DNA of 64,000 nt from Blasia pusilla (taxonomy: Eukaryota > Marchantiophyta > Marchantiopsida > Blasiales): the NCBI GenBank assembly GCA_050084515.1, contig CM114273.1:4092001-4156000 (forward strand), in the 5' to 3' direction. The notes below the pieces were generated by a model. It was not told the DNA's origin, did not search any database, and was given only the letters and a program-made list of their open reading frames with translations. Position numbers and translations under genes: made by a program. Shown piece by piece: positions 11,465-24,109 of the stretch. Numbering within the stretch: the stretch's first letter is position 1; each line of letters begins with the position of its first letter.

Positions 11465-11707
11465 CCGGTTAGAAGCTACTAAGGATATCTCCGCAAGGAG
11501 ATGAGCTAGCATCACTGTTGGTATAGAAGAGACACAACGAACAAACCGCAATTTTAGTCCTATAATTGGAGCGGAACGCATCCGAGCCTTGTATGAAGTC
11601 TCCATCAGACAGGCGTTGGTTGTAGATGAATACAATTTGTAGATGGAGGAGAGAGCAATCCGCTGGAGTATGACCCCTCTACACGATGTGTGGTGGACAC
11701 ACCACAC
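11465..11707 (-). pseudogene. Coding-like fragment in B1, function unknown
   Basis: The minus frame includes METSYKARMRSAP and GLKLRFVRCVSSI, and ends near LAEISLVAS. The same frame stays open in B2 (57011-57280) with mostly conservative changes. Part of it is tandemly duplicated in B2. No start, splice site or domain could be assigned, and chance conservation between recent copies is a fair alternative. Confidence 0.25.
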
Positions 11708-12201
11708 AGCTCGATATTTGCAGCTCTAGGAGTGACCGGAGCCCAAGAGAAGTTCGCCGAGTATGTTAGAATATGAATCAGAAATCTCATCGATTTCCCA
11801 AAAAACTAAAAGAGCTCATCAAGAATCTACTTAAAAAAGTCAGGTGAGAATGCAAGAATTTGAGAGTGCCAACAATTAAGATGGATCTTTTCTCATTCAC
11901 TCACAGAGTAAAAATTTGGAAAGTAGTATATGCCCTTTGTTGAGAAAATATTTAGAATTTAAAAGGAGCATGTACTATTTAAGTTCTCTCCAAAAATTAC
12001 AAGCAAGATGCGCCAAAGATATGTTTCGGTCGCCATGAAATCTAGGGAAAGACATACCAAGGTGCTTTTCTGATTTCTGCATCTAAATATTACAAAAGCT
12101 CTGAATTACGCCCACGAAATCGTCCCGAGTGAGCTTAGCACCCAAGATATTTGCGTAGGTGGGGCATATGTGACAAAATGGTCGCTTTCAACCAAAAATT
12201 C

Positions 12202-12268
12202 TTGTGACATAACTGGCCCTCCCGAATTCAACACCACCCAGAATTCACGAAGCCCAGTTTCGTCACAA
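12202..12268. repeat. Shared 28-nt inverted repeat, B1 copy
   Basis: The left arm 12202-12229 (ttgtgac...gaattc) and right arm 12241-12268 (gaattc...gtcacaa) match at 22 of 28 positions across an 11-nt spacer. The same element with a spacer of about 30 nt sits in every A unit. See the finding on the shared motif. Confidence 0.8.
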
Positions 12269-15039
12269 GGATTAGGTTTCAATGTGCTGAAAATCCATGA
12301 TGGAATCAAACCATGGCTACAGTACCTCCAGCAGCATCTCTTGAATTCAGCATGCCTTAATGATGAAAATCACATTGCTGCTTGGTCAAGTCCCTTCATT
12401 GTTACTAGACAGGAAACCCACGCTGGCCATGTAACTTTCTTAGCTTCACAAGAATGCTGAAGCCAAAGCTATCCAGAGACAAACTAAAGAGATTCTAGCC
12501 GCTCCAATCAGGAATCCATTATGGGAAGGAATGGATGGCCGGTCACAACCACTGGATAGTCGCTTGATATTGGGCCAAAGGAAATCCATAACCGGAATGG
12601 CCAGAATCACAAGCGACCGGCACCAAAAATTCAGCCCATCCATGTCGAAGTGTTGTGGATTCTGGAGCATTCTCAAAATAGGAGGCTCGACGATCCCCAA
12701 GGAATCTTGGTTGCACCTCATTCGGGAGAGCCAGTAATGTCAAAAGTGTCTAATGGACATTTTCCAAGTATATGTACTTCCAGGATCCATTTTTCTGGAG
12801 AATTGACCAATTTCCTTCCTAGCACCAGGCGGAGATCTCATTTTATGCTGAGAATTCAACTGTAAATGAATCTAACTTCAACAAGAATCATAAAATCTCC
12901 TTCAGAGCACCATGAGGAATTTGGATCGAGAAGATAGATAGTCAGAAAAATTACGAACTGCTTTCAGTCAAGATGCCCCGAGAGAATTCTAAGTAGCCGA
13001 CTTGTGCAAAGCTTTGAGACTGGGCGTTAGATTAGAGCCGTTGAATAAAAGTTTCAGAAAGTAGACATATTCTAAAACACATGCAAATTCCATAAACAAA
13101 GAGCTCATCCTTGAACCCCGTCCTCAAATATCACTAGCAATGAGGATTCAGTTTGTGAAAGTGTGCCTCCATACGTGCAAGATTAGAGATGTGGATCTCC
13201 AGGAACACGGATAGTTCAGGGAATTGAGCTCCTCACTATTAAGGAGCATGCGGGTCTCTAGATGACTGGAAAATAGATGGGAAATGAAAGGTGGAGTTGA
13301 CGTTTTATAAGAACTCCTTGATGTCCACTCACTGAAGCGAGTCCCTCAAGTGATCAATTTACTTAGAACCAGTGAGGGGATCGACCGTCAGTATTCAGGG
13401 TCTGAAGAGTGATCATTTTTCTTGTTCAAAGGGCACGTTTGCCATCCATCATCAGTTACAGTTACAGGATTCGATGGAGAACTGCTGGGTGAAGGTAACA
13501 GGAAGGACTAAGGGAAACCCACCACGTGAAGATCTTGCATGGCCGTGAGTCCACTGATTTTCCTGGAGGAGAACGTGAAGATGTTTGGATGGCGAAAAGA
13601 GAGCAAGCTCTCAAAAACGCCGGGAGCTGCTGAAGTCGGAGGTAATGGTGACAGGAGTTGCGCTGCGTTTTAGGCAATAGTTACACCTTGGGAAGCCAAT
13701 TATTCATATTGGGACATAAGCCTCTGATTTCTAATCATCAGCCTCTGGATCTCAAATCTTTTGGATGAGATCCCCTTTGCTATTTGTCATTTATTCTGGA
13801 TCCACACTTGCTTTTCCAGTGTGGATTTATCTTGTTCATGAATGGAATGAGTGAAGTGCTTATCTGAGTTTGGGCATATAAGTAAGGAAACTCCAACAAA
13901 TGAAATACTATTCTCCTATGACAGTACATGGACACTATCAACCAGGAACCTAAATTCAAATCCTTTGGAACTAGTAACTTCAATCCAAATGATATTCCTA
14001 TTCTGCATCTTTCGGAGGAAATAAAAGAAATAATAGCAGTGGAAAATATGGCATTCAAATATCACTAGGTAGTCTTGCTCACCATCTTGCCCAGGGTACG
14101 TAACTTCAATCCCTTCTTTCTTACTTTTCTGAATTCTGAAAATAGATCCAATCTACTCGTTCTAATGAGATCCTTCCCAACCAGATCTGCTACCATAGAT
14201 CCACAGTTTATTATGTAACATTAATTGAGTGTGTTCTCTTTTTCTCTATTGTATATGTGTATTGTGTTGGAGGTGTGGACTTTTTAATTGGTTCTATCCA
14301 CAGTATTGCATGTAACAAACTATGATGATCTAAAGCTTAGCATCCAATCACAACTTGACTTTCCACCATTCTTATTCATTCCATCATATCCCCCTTCTCT
14401 ATGCTGCACATTTTAAGAAGCTCACCTCGGAACTGAAGAAAGGGTTGGAATGGTTGAAGTGGAAGAAGCTCAGCTCACAACCGAACCTATGATTGATGTG
14501 AATGGAACCTTCTGAGGAAGTAGTTTCTGTACCATCTCCTCCTGTGGCCATCTCATCTCCTCCCGTGTAAAAGGAGGGTTCGAAGGCCAGGAAAATATTG
14601 TTGCAAAGAGCCTTTTCCCTCCTAAACATTCTTTTTTACAGTTTACAGAGACCTCCGTGAGATCTATGGGTATATATCACACACATACGCTTTAAGTGGC
14701 ATTCACTCTTCTATTCTATGGACAATTCTCTTTGAAGACTACATATATTCTACCCTTCCTTGCGCTTGTCACGGTACTATACTACTGCTAATGTTGAAGA
14801 CTTCATATCTCACGTCCTTCGTTGCCAGCAAACAATCCATTCTATAAATGAGGCTGGATCTGAAGTTTCCCTTACAAGAGAATGCAGAGGATCCCTACAA
14901 CGCTACCCGTTGAGAGTGAAGTCTATGGTGGCCGCTTGCCTTGGCCAAAATCGACAACACGGCCCCCTCCCTAATTCCCAGCCACCCTTGGCTCTGCCCT
15001 CTGAAACAACTGCTGTTCCGATGAGCGTAACGGAAGGGG

Positions 15040-15166
15040 TTACACAGCGCAGGAATCCACCCAATTCACCATCGCCGACAAACTCTACCATATCCCGCTC
15101 ATCCTCTTCGCGCGACAGCAAACTGGTGTCTAGGTGGGTGGGGGCGACGACGACGTAGTCCGACAC
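15040..15166 (-). CDS. Exon-like segment in B1 starting MSDYVVVAPTH
   Basis: From an ATG at 15166 the minus strand reads MSDYVVVAPTHLDTSLLS, then REEDERDMVEFVGDGELGG. It stays open to about 14903. The B2 copy (61082-60894) keeps ATG and frame. Over the first 41 codons the copies differ at five bases, three of them silent (two Val codons and one Leu codon); the other two give Glu/Asp and Val/Gly. That pattern hints at past constraint. No family was recognised and no donor site is convincing. It could be the first exon of a gene captured by the repeat. Confidence 0.3.
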
Positions 15167-15655
15167 ATCGTTTAGGGGCGGCGGGTTTAGGGTCGAAGTC
15201 GGTCTGGGTCACTCGACTCACGCTGCATTTCATGTTGGGGGTCCTAAGATCCATAACCTCAATCGGGGCTAACCTCGCGGGGAAGTGGCACTCCATAAAA
15301 AGATGAATTGAGTTAAGGTTCTTATTAACTTTGTTATTATTGTAAAGGAATATGCAATGCGATATTTTATGTTGAAAATTTAATTCATCAAGATGAGACA
15401 CATAAAGCATGAAGAGATTTAAGTCGTGAGACCAAAATGATATCTAATTCATTGCTTTTGTCGAAATCGGTGTTAAGGAATGTGAAGGAAAGAAAAAGAA
15501 AAGGAAGTGCCTAGGAACGCTTAGTTCCTGGGTTTGTTCCTATACCAGGTCCATTACAATTGCAATTCTAATCAATCTGCAAGTTCTTAGGTATTTTTGC
15601 AATGAGTGCCTAGCTTTTTACACAATCTGAGATTTGAGAGGAAGCAGTGCATATC

Positions 15656-18590
15656 AGACAAGTTCAGATTCTACTATTGACTTAATTCTACTATTGGCCG
15701 AGCGTTCTTGGCATTTCCTAGATCTGTAGATCTGCACCACCGTGGGCTGTCCATTCTAAACTTGAAAAAAGCCAGACATGTCTCGTCTTCAAGACTCCAG
15801 CTCTTAATTCTGTGGAGTCTCAACAGTGAAACGCAGTCCAGAATCAAATAGAATAGACGACCCACGGTGGTGCAGATCGACGAAAGCAACGGTAAAGTAG
15901 AGGCTGCAGAGACGATGGAGGGCATGCGAGAGATACCATCAGGTTATGCTCTATGCCATAGATAGCAAAATGACTGCAGGTCCCTTTGAATTCCGATTCC
16001 AATGCCAATCTCTCCTAGCAAGCTTTATGCAATTACGGAAATAAGTCATGAGAGAATCAATGCATCCGGAAACACACTCAAGCGCGGGAGTTACATCAGG
16101 GTAACAGAAGTAACAGAAATGGAACGTTGTTCCCTGTCGACGATGTGAAAAAAAATTTGTATGCCCGAAGTTACATGAAGGACTTTCACATGTGCAAACA
16201 TACACTTCCACATAAATGAACGCATAGAGAATTGAAGCTGTTTCTTCTTTAGAGAACTGATAATCATTTTTCCGACGCACTGACTTTCTTCCTTGAGAGC
16301 GTAGATGAAGAGCTCGTCGACTTCAACCAGCGATTCTTGTGACAGTAATGGCCCTCCCGCATTCGGTCCACCTTTTTGCTGCGCACTTGACTGAATTCGA
16401 GAAGGCCAGTTCTGTTGTCACAAACATCCGGTTCCAGGGATGATAATCTCGTCATCGAATACCACTCCAGCGCCGATATATCTCTCACCTGAATTCGCAA
16501 AGGCACCTGAGCTGAGACAGAGACCGGAGGATTGATTCGAAAGCAGGAGTATCTTCTCGAAAGTCACCCCAGGGAGTGATGCCAAAGCATGACTCCCGGG
16601 TATCCACCCAACAGGGCCTCTAATCCCAAACGCTTGCTATTGGATCAGATTCAAAGCTGTTGACATCCGATCACAAGAGCTCAAAGTAGTCGGGTGACTT
16701 CACGGCCCTCATTCGGCTGCAGAAACAAGCATCCGGATATGGTCCCAAAGAGAATGGAATCGAAACAGGAGTGGGATTCATCACAGCTATACGAAGCCAT
16801 TCGCCATGAGAATCCTTGCTGCACAGGATGCCATCAAGCACCTATGCCAGAAATGGTGTAGGTGCTTCATTCGGGAGAGCCATTAATGCCTCATATGTCA
16901 TGTCAACGATTAGGGCCTTCGGATTCTTCTCCAAATCCCAATCTTGCTGGAGTTTCATTCCAACACCTGCTGGAATGAAAAATCAAAGGTTCGATCCCAA
17001 AATCTTGGTGAGGTTAGGTTTCAATTAAATTGAAGGATAATTTAGCATAAAACGGTATTCATATCTTGAGAAAATTGTCATAATGTCATACCAATTGCAT
17101 ATTTAGAAAACTCACTAAATTTCTAAAGTATTTCTCCCGATTGATGTCCTAAAAGTTGTAAGGTGAATCGATTTATGCACTTCTTCCAAAAGTTAGCTAG
17201 ATATTTGCTTCATATTCATGATGATGCATCTAGGTTTCAATACTGTCCCGAAACCAAATCTTGCGTAAGCATGATTTCTAAATTTCTATTAAAATTAATA
17301 AGATTTATAAGAATTTTTAGAAACATTCCTTATGCCCTTTAAACAAATTCATCTCTTATGGAGTGATTTCATCTATTCCCAAAAAAAATAACCCACTAAT
17401 ATATGATGTGGTGGAAATTGGGCTTCTCAGGGGTGATATAGCTCTTTTAAAATTTCTACAACTGCTTCCTTGGTTATTCCTATCTCTTTATAGTGAACTT
17501 GGTGCTAGAAAATCCAGCTTATATATATATAGTGCTCCTAAGTGGAGAAAAGAGATGAATTTCATAGACATGATCCAATGTAACTAATACCTAGTATTTT
17601 TTTATGTTTCCTCTTTAAAAAGCTACAATTCATTGCATCATAGAGACAATTTGTTGGGGGTGCAATTTATTGGCTTAATTTTTCTCAATTATCACATTAT
17701 GATGTGATTCATAATGTAGGAGAGAAAATAGAGGAATGTAAGTGAGTCAAGCTAGTTTATCTCCAATGTGGGAGAAGATATAAATAATAGTTTCGGCATT
17801 CGAAGTAAACTATAGAATTGTAGTCTCTAATTTAGCTCTTTGACTTTCTGTCCAATAAAATAAGTATATTTTGCCCATTCTAGTGATTTCCTTAAGCTTC
17901 CTATGGGAGGGAAACTAGTCCGTTGCATGCATTCATGAGCTAAGCAAAGTAGAATTGAGTAATTTCACAGGAGTGACTATATCAATAAGTATATCACTCC
18001 CCTCAGTAAGAATAATATGAGCTATGATGTTCAAGATCCCTATTTTATTTAGTACGAAAATGCTATACTAAGATAAATCATTCGGTAAGTAAAATTGTTA
18101 GTGTTTTGGCTTTTGAGATAATTATATTATTTGTAGCTATTATGTTCTTGCTTATTTGTCATTACAAGCGGATGTCATGTCCTTCAAAAAATTAAATTAG
18201 TAATAATAATATCTAGATTTAATGTTATCACATATTTCTCATTAAAATAAGATTTTCTTTCCTTCTAAAAGTAAAAGGATTTTCTCCAAATCTTGTATTA
18301 TATCTTATTAGAATTGGATGTTCTGTTATTAATATCCTTCAAAAAGTAAAATTAAGAATAATTATCTCCGGACATACTTGTCCAGATAATTGTTGAAATA
18401 CCCTTTTCATTAAAATCAAATCTTGTAGGTTTAAACTAGAAATGTTTATGCTACTGAATCCTTTAAATGATATTGAATCCCTCTCAAAATATGTGGCAAG
18501 ACCAACTCTACTTTCCAGTTTCCAGATTTATAATAAGAAGATGGAGATAAGAGCATGGCAGACAAAAAATTTGGCTCAATAAGGCTTTGG
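15656..18590. repeat. Large repeat unit A, copy A1
   Basis: Starts with a block containing cgttcttggca...tagatctgcacca...ccattctaaact, shared with A2 (20020), A3 (25620) and A5 (61670). Continues with the inverted-repeat region at 16337-16423. Ends with a tail (T1, from about 17010) that begins aggtttcaattaaatt and is shared with A2 and A5. The tail contains an open frame at 17363-17587. The minus-strand coding-like region near 16264-16506 is more decayed here than in A4. Confidence 0.85.
16337..16423. repeat. Shared inverted repeat, A1 copy
   Basis: The left arm 16337-16364 and right arm 16393-16423 carry ttgtgac...attc and gaattc...gtcacaa. The right arm has a 3-nt insertion (gtt). A third, direct-orientation relative of the arm (ttcgggagagccattaatg) lies near 16870. 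Confidence 0.75.
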
Positions 18591-20020
18591 GATGAGAGAG
18601 ACTAAAGAGATCTTTATGCTCTTATAGTGTTTACAGTGTGAGCATATTATGATCTTTATGTCTCTTAAATCCGAGGAAGAGCTCAGGCTTTGGGAGTTGG
18701 AAGGCCTTCCCAAGTTCTAACGGTTCAGGCCCGTGCTCGCGATGGTTCATGTTGATGGAGGGGAATGGATGGATGGAGCTGATATTGGAGGCCTCAGTTG
18801 ACAGCTTGTGGGAGTTCAAAGATCACACGGGCCGAGTGAACAAAGAACTCAGGAAATTTCTGAGAACCGAGATCATAAAGATCATAATAAATTTGAGAGC
18901 TCATCAACCAAACTACGGGTGTGAGGAATTCAGGAGAAAAGAGGTGGAGGAGACAGCTCCGCGTTACGGTCAGCAGTCCCGCACGTGGATGATGCTTATG
19001 GAGAAAAAAAACAAAACCATGAACATAGTTTGCGGAAGCCCTGTGGAAGAGGCAAATGCAATGCTGATCAGTCGCAGCAGCTGGTCCTGGTTTGAAACTC
19101 GGAAGTTGCTATCACCGGAGCACAACTATTATCAAACTAACGAGGACTCACACGATTAGACCTCGCGAAGGAAAGTCGAAGGCAAGCAGATCTGGTGGGA
19201 TTGCACATACTCCAAGAATACACGAGAACTGCACAAAATAGAGGACTCACTACAGATGGACAGTAATCGTAAGGGAAAGCTAAAGGAGATGAGATATAAT
19301 GGAATTGCACCAACTCAAGAAAAAGGACGGAAGAAAAACCAGAGGACTCAGACAGATGGCGCAGTACTTCAAGCTGAAATAATAGTGAGGCCAGCATTTC
19401 TTGACCAACTGAGAAAACACACGCATCTAATTGGGGAGACGAACGTCGAAAAAAGTTGGTGTGACAGTCTATAACGCATTCAGTGAGAATTAAAATCTTC
19501 CTGCCATCAGTTATACATACCACCTGTTTGACTGAATGTTACTTGGCTGCTTGCAAGTGGATCCCAATTGAAAATGCGATGGATCCACTGATGCTGTTGC
19601 ACCTAAAAATCTCAATGGGAAGTTGGAATAGTTACTCTCAGTGTGAGAGATCTCTTTGATCTCCGGTGCGCGTTTCTGCAGACCTGCACAAACCACAATT
19701 TTCTCCCTCCCGAACTCTCTCTGACATTGGTGGAATAACAGGAGAAACCCATCGACCAGCAAACCATTCGTGAGTGGCCCAATCCAGTTCAACCAACACC
19801 TGTAGATCGGAGAGAACTAACTTCAGAGATTGAACAGTGCGGGATTGTGATGTTGTATGGGGGGTAGAGAATCCATATGTCACGAGAAGACTTGAAAGCA
19901 CGGAGAAAATTAACAGAGACCACAGAAGAGAGTCATCACTCTGCGCTCAAAAATTATTCCAGATGTGTCCTCAAGAGCCCCACCCTTCGAATCCAAAAGG
20001 AAACGGGAGAGCGAAATTAT
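18590..20020. repeat. Repeat unit C, copy C1
   Basis: Matches C2 (24110-25620) at an offset of about 5.5-5.6 kb. Shared landmarks are gaggcctcagttgacagc near 18805, tgatctccggtgcgcgtttc near 19660 and ggattgtgatgttgtatgg near 19843. It sits between A1 and A2 in the same order and orientation as C2 between A2 and A3. Together C+A form a tandem array. Confidence 0.85.
19137..19901 (-). pseudogene. Minus-strand coding-like fragments of C1
   Basis: Frames on the minus strand read LVTYGFSTPHTTSQSR, LSDLQVLVELDWATHEW (19901-19638) and LVQFHYISSPLAFPYD (19523-19137). The same readings recur in C2 (25529-25125 and 24982-24725). In C1 the first is broken by a frameshift after WFAG, where C2 stays open. 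The family is unknown. The fragments look like parts of one former minus-strand gene, but a start, splice sites or domain cannot be shown. Confidence 0.25.
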
Positions 20021-20626
20021 AGCCGAGCGTTCTTGGCACGTCGTAGATCTGCACCAGCGTTGTCGTCCATTCTAAACTTGCAAAAGACCATACCTCAACA
20101 GAGTCGACACTTAAATATGCGTACGCAATCCAGAATCAAATAGAATGGACGATCCACAGGGATGCAGATGACAAGAAACTCAGGACCGAAAGGAAGTTCG
20201 CTGGAGAGAAGATGGAGGAGGTGCGAGAGATATCATGAGCTGTGGCTCATGCTCCAGCAAACTTACTGCAGGTCTCTCCTCTTTCCATTCATTCTCTCCT
20301 TGCAAGTTACGTACAAGTACGGAAATAAGTCATGAGAGAGAATCCATGCATCCCAAAACGCACTCAAGCGCGCGAGATTACCAACCAGATAAGTAACAGA
20401 TATGGAACCATGTTCCCTGTAAGCGTTGTGAAAACTTTATTGTATCCCCGAAGGTACATGAAGATCATTCGCATGTGGAAACATACACTTTCACGCAAAT
20501 CAACGCACAGAGACGTGACGATGTTTCTTCTTAAGAGAACTGGTAATCATTTTTTAGGGGCATTGTCTTTCTAGGGTAGTCAGCAGTCTTCTTGAGAGCG
20601 TACTTGTCGACTTCAACCAGCAATTC

Positions 20627-20713
20627 TTGTGACAGTAATGGCCCTCCCGAATTCAGCCTACTCCTTTCTTCCGCACTCGTGGACCGAATTCGCGAAGGCC
20701 ACTTCTGTCACAA
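20627..20713. repeat. Shared inverted repeat, A2 copy
   Basis: Arms 20627-20654 and 20686-20713 carry ttgtgac...gaattc and gaattc...gtcacaa around a 31-nt spacer. The direct-orientation relative lies near 21151. Confidence 0.8.
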
Positions 20714-22699
20714 ACATCAGGTTCCAGGGGCCGGAAACCTCGTCATCGAATACCACTCCAGCGCCGAAGTATGTCTCATCTGAATTCGCAAGGGCACCTG
20801 AGCTGAGACAGAGACGGAAGGATTCATTCGAAAGCAGGAGAACCGCCGCGAATCTCAGCTAGAGCGTATGATAGAACAGGAGAGGGCCTCGAATCACAAG
20901 CGCTAGTCATTGGAGCAGATCCAAAGCTGTAGACATCCACTCATGAGAACTCAGAGTGGGGCCCGTGAAAACACTCCTCATTCGGCTGAGACGCGAGCTT
21001 CCGGATATCCTCCCAAAAGCAATGGAATGGAATCAGGAGGTGGGATTCATCCTTGAACGGCCATCCGAAGCCATTCGCCATGAGAATCCTTTCTCGCATC
21101 CTTCCACATGGTGCGATCAAGCACCTACGTCGCCAGAATGACGCTTTATTCGGGAGAGCCATTAATGCCTCATACATCAACATGTCGTCAACATGTCAAG
21201 ATCATTTAGGGCCATAAGATTTTCTTCCAAACCCAAGCCTCGCTGGATTTCCACTCTCTTCTTTGAAAACCTGGAAACCCAACTCCTCCTGCTGGAAAGA
21301 AAAATCAAAATCAAAGTAAGTCAGAACTAATCTCCAAAAGGAAATAGCACTATTCTAAATCAATGAGGGTTGATTCACGCAGAGCAAAGAAAGGAAATAA
21401 AGAAATAGACATATTTTCTTGCAAACAAATATAACAATCGGCCCCATAAACAAAAGATCTAGTGCTTCAAGGCTCCCCAAAACTCTCTATCGCTCTAATA
21501 GATCTCTACAGGGCTAGTAAGATGAGTCTTCCTACCAAGAAGAGGGAGGTGGAAGAGACCCGAATGAAGCTCCTCGATACTATGGAATGAAGGAGAGGGA
21601 ACTTGTTTTTATAAGGCCCTTGAGCGGCGGCCTATGTTTTGGGATTAGGTAGAGAGAGGTGTCTGCCTTAGGGCTGACGTGGAGAGTTTAACATTCATTC
21701 TTAGGGCTTACTTGGACACCCTTCCCTAGAAGTAGCTGTGAAGTATAAATACTTTAGGTTTAGTCGCTCCGACTTAGATAATCAGTGCATGCAAAGTTAA
21801 CAAAGGAAGACAGTGTAACCCTTAAGTTTAGTTAATCCCAAAATCTTGAGAGGTTATATTACATCAAAATTTAGGAAAAATTAGGCATATAACCTATCCG
21901 CTTCCTTGAAACATTGTTATTATTATTATACCATTTTTGCGTTTGGAAAAATTGTGGCTCATAGTTGGCTTGGAAACCTATTATACTAAGAATTGTAAGG
22001 AGACTTTTTGAAAAGAAATGTATGTGCATTCACTTCTACGCAAAGGCTCTTTAGATATTTGCTCCACATTGGGCAAGTTTCTATAGCACATAATTTTCCA
22101 TACGGTCCCTTCAGCCATAATTATGAGTTTATGTGGAAATTTATATATATTATATAGCTTCACACCGTTCTCATCCGAATATCTTACTTTACGAGTGCAG
22201 TTCTCATCCGAATATAATAGGAGAAAGGAGTTAGGACCATTCCTCCAAGTTTAGAGTGATTTCATCTCTTTCCTACATAAATAACTCATGCGGTGGAAAT
22301 TGGGCTTCTCTTAGGTGGTATAGCTCTTTAAATAATATTAGGTTTCAATTAAATTAGAAGATAATTTAGCATAAAAGGGTATCCACATCCTTGAGAAAAC
22401 TCTCGGAATATTATACCAATTGCATATTTAGAAAACTCAGACAAAATTTCTAAAGTATCTCTCCCAACTGATATCCTACAAGTTGTAAGGTGAATCTTAA
22501 AAAATAGATCTATGCACTTCTTCCAAATGTTAGTTAGATATTTGCTTCATATTCATGATGAGATTATATAACATCTAGTTTCCAATACGGTCCCCTAAAC
22601 CAAACTTTTTGTAAGCATGATTTCTGAATTTCTATTAAGATTTATAAAAATATTTAGAAACCTTTCTCCTTCCTTGTAAATACATTTACCTCTTGTTGA

Positions 22700-22885
22700 G
22701 TGATTTCATCTATTCCCCACAAAAAGAACCCACTAATATATGATGTGGTGGAAATTGGGCTTATCAAAGGTGATATAGCTCTTTTAAAAATTTTACAACC
22801 GTTTCCTTGGTTACTCTTATCTCTTTGTAGTGTTGCTAAAAATTCCAGCTTATATATGGTGTTCCTAAGTGGAGAAAAGAGATGA
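22700..22885 (+). other. Open frame conserved in A-unit tails
   Basis: This frame starts MISSIPHKKNPLIYDVVE and then IGLIKGDIALLK. Related frames occur at 17363-17587 (T1) and 27760-27945 (M3). In A5 (about 63327) the ATG is changed, and in A4 the region is cut short. The first 35 or so residues are alike in T1, T2 and M3 even though the DNA of M and T is quite diverged. No domain was recognised. Conservation may just reflect shared repeat origin. Confidence 0.3.
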
Positions 22886-24109
22886 ATTTCGTATACATGA
22901 TCCACTGTATACGAATTTCGTATACCTAGTATTTTTTTATGTTTCCTCTATAAAAAAAACTACCATTCATTGCACCATAGAGATAATTTTTTGATGTTCC
23001 TCATAAATAAGCCAATTTATTTTCTTACCTATTCTAAATTATCTCATCCCATTAACTAGTACGATGCTATTTATAATGTAAGAGAAAAAATAGAGAATGC
23101 AAGTGAGCCTAGCTAATTTATTCATCTCTAATATGGGAGAAGATACATTCAAGGAGGCCTCATAAATTATAGTTTTTGCATTCTAAGTAAACTAAAAAAT
23201 TGTAGCCTTTATTTTAGCTCATTCATTTTGGGTCCAATAAAATAAGTAGATTTTGCGTATTGTAGTGACTTCCTTATCCTTCCTATTCATGTGTAAAAGG
23301 AGACTAGTGTGAGCTCATTCATGCACTCATGAGATGAGCAAAGTAGAATTCAGTAATTCTCTTATCTTTTAAAAAATCCCACTTCCGCTACAGGCGACTC
23401 TATCAATAAGTATGTCACTCACCTCAATAGGTACAATATGAATTATTATGTTCATAATCCCTATTTTATTTAGTACTAAAATGCTTGATTCAGCTAGATC
23501 ATTCGGTATGCAAAATTGCTAGGGTTTTGGCTTTTGAGATGATTCTAGTATTTGTTACTACTATATTCTTGCTTATTTGTCATAACAACGGGATGTAATG
23601 CCCTTCAAAAAGTGAAGTAGTAGTAATAATATGTAGATTTTATTCTATCACATATTTCTCATTAAAATTGGACTTTATTTCCTTCAAAAAGTAGAAGGAT
23701 TTTCTCCAAATCATGTTTAATGTCTTATTGGATGTTTTGTGATTCATATCCTTCCAAAAGTAGAATTAAGAATAATTATCTCCGGGCAAACTTATCCAAA
23801 TCATTGTTGAAATACCCTTTTTAATTATTATCAAATACTGCCATCTTGCAAGTTTAGACAAGAAATGTTTATGGTAATAAATCCTTTAAATGATATTGCA
23901 TCCCACTCAAAATATGTTGTAAGACCAATTCTACTTCTCACACTTATAATAAGAGGATGGAGATAAGAGCATGGCATATAAAAAGTTGCTGCTCTTTGGC
24001 ATGGAGCTAACCTGGAATTGTGATTCATTTTGCTAGAAACCCACGAGTAGTCTCCCAAATTACAAGAGAGAAGGCCTCGGGAAATTGTGGGCAATGAGGT
24101 CAATAAGGC

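Larger units (their letters stand above)
10919..15655. repeat. Large repeat unit B, copy B1
   Basis: Matches B2 (56315-61600) along its length at an offset of about 45.4-45.9 kb, with small indels. A third partial copy lies at 45715-46790. Homology starts at gggagtatttttgtggac. Landmarks are an LTR-unlike start, a 28-nt-arm inverted repeat at 12202-12268, and an accttgggaagccaat block near 13687. An open exon-like segment lies at 15040-15166. No retrotransposon motif was recognised within it, and terminal repeats were not found. It is followed directly by unit A1, just as B2 is followed by A5, so B+A moved or duplicated as one block. Confidence 0.85.

Noticed and set aside
12202-12268. Transcription terminators at the inverted repeats
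   Set aside because: No T-run follows the hairpins, and rho-independent terminators do not apply in plant nuclear DNA.
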